DNA of 64,000 nucleotides from assembly GCA_905339215.1 (NCBI GenBank), contig CAJPFN010000011.1, positions 54,772 through 118,771 on the forward strand. Direction: 5' to 3'. This document shows, in pieces, positions 63,280 through 64,000 of the stretch. Numbering within the stretch: position 1 is the stretch's first letter; every line of letters starts with the position of its first letter. Origin of the DNA: Rhizobiaceae bacterium (lineage in GTDB: Bacteria; Pseudomonadota; Alphaproteobacteria; Rhizobiales; Rhizobiaceae). The position numbers and the translations under genes are program-made. The notes under the pieces are model-generated. The model saw only the letters and a program-made list of their open reading frames with translations, was not told the origin of the DNA and did not search any database.

Positions 63280-63787
63280 ATCCTACCGCGACCGGGCGCC
63301 ACTCATGCGTGTCAGAGTGAGTCTCGACGCTCGGCTATCCTACGGAGAACTCGCGCGCCCAGCAGGAATGTCCGTCACTATGGCGGAATCGACGTATTCC
63401 CGCCAACGATACTTCCGCTTAGGCGGGACGGCCAGCGCGTGTCGTTGTAGTTTGCGTGGCGGATATCCGCGGAACGGCGCCCATTGAGGCCATCAGAAAC
63501 CGGGTTATCTGAGGCCGTTTGTCGCACCCTCCAGTCTGCCTTCGCGCCCAAGTCGACACGCGGCGCCGGGCGGGTGTTGGACAGGATTCAGGCCGGTCCA
63601 GCCAAAACCGCGGATACCTTGGGCAGGGGAACATCCGCCTTCGAACCCGCAGTCGAAGGGTGAGGGTAGGGAGTGATGGCGGCTGAGGACCTGAGGAGGT
63701 CGTAAGAAGCGTCGTTCGATTGCGCGCGCCGGTCAAACGCGACGTGTTGGTCCAGGGCACGCGAACCCGGCCGCTTTCCGGACTATT
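63280..63787. other. gene-poor stretch
   Basis: About 500 bases with no gene I can support. Open frames here lack ribosome sites and do not resemble known families. The region ends at the stop codon of the isomerase fragment at the right edge. Confidence 0.4.
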
Positions 63788-64000
63788 CTAGATCACGCGG
63801 CCGTGTCTGAGCCACGACATCGCATCGTCGAGGCGGTCATCCCCCCAGAACACCTCGCCGCCGACCACAAAGGTCGGCGACCCGAACACGCCGAGGGCCG
63901 CCGCTTTTTCGGTCTCTGTGGCAAGCCGCTCAACCGCTTCGGCGGCGGTGGCGCGCGCAAGGATAGTTTCCGGATCTTGCCCGGCAGCGCGTAGGCTGTT
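63788..64000 (-). CDS. 2-hydroxychromene-2-carboxylate isomerase / DsbA-fold protein, C-terminal fragment
   Basis: The last 70 codons and stop of a gene that enters from the right edge. ATAAEAVERLATETEKAAALGVFGSPTFVVGGEVFWGDDRL and DDAMSWLRH is the standard C-terminal end of 2-hydroxychromene-2-carboxylate isomerases and other DsbA-fold (kappa GST) proteins, including the GVFGSPTFVVGGE cis-Pro loop. The start and active site lie outside the window. Confidence 0.8.
   Translation of the reverse strand, partial: NSLRAAGQDPETILARATAAEAVERLATETEKAAALGVFGSPTFVVGGEVFWGDDRLDDAMSWLRHGRVI

Overview
The window is high-GC DNA (roughly two thirds G+C by eye) from an alphaproteobacterium, most likely a Hyphomicrobiales/Phyllobacteriaceae (Mesorhizobium-like) chromosome. 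The reasons are the block tlpA / argH-lptM-lysA with a DUF4175 (TIGR02302) gene nearby, the etfB-etfA pair next to a 3-hydroxybutyryl-CoA dehydrogenase, a rhizobial-style trb conjugation operon, and a FixK2-like site. No species name is claimed.

1-26 kb is mostly core chromosome: a DUF4175 fragment, a TerC membrane protein, a STAS-like/PAS-GGDEF pair, a large exported TPR-CHAT protein, lysA, lptM, argH, tlpA, two more GGDEF proteins, hbd, etfA/etfB (with a perfect terminator hairpin), a rhomboid protease, a PduO-type cobalamin adenosyltransferase, a HIG1 protein, an SDR, YihY, an EamA exporter, gluQRS, an AlkA-like glycosylase, an HNH nuclease, dsbB and a YqaA/DedA protein.

26.1-27.9 kb is a scar. 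It holds a beheaded tRNA-Leu(CAA), an intact tRNA-Leu(CAA), the 3' half of a tRNA-Gly(GCC), and about 1.4 kb with no convincing gene.

27.9-35.4 kb is an uptake and CoA-catabolism module: acyl-CoA ligase, enoyl-CoA hydratase and a four-gene PotABCD-type ABC importer on one strand, with a divergent TetR regulator and a MaoC hydratase, around a palindrome-rich intergenic region.

35.6-48.0 kb is a complete-looking trb mating-pair operon, in transcription order traG, RHH protein, trbB, C, D, E, J, K, L, F, G, I, then two tandem DUF2274 genes. No relaxase or integrase is visible. Upstream of traG lie decayed genes: a SulP sulfate permease tail, a universal stress protein and a damaged DksA/TraR-like gene.

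49.8-64 kb is accessory. An ArsR-rhodanese fusion is divergent from a DsrE-MFS pair across a clean palindrome. A TetR operon carries two small membrane proteins. A DoxX protein follows. Then comes the most unusual locus: a translationally coupled operon of an imelysin-like periplasmic protein with an EF-hand, a small cytochrome b, a five-haem cytochrome c and an FTR1-type permease with a ~500-residue periplasmic head, behind a FixK/FNR-like box. A small membrane protein, a TDT-family transporter and the 3' end of a DsbA-fold isomerase close the window.
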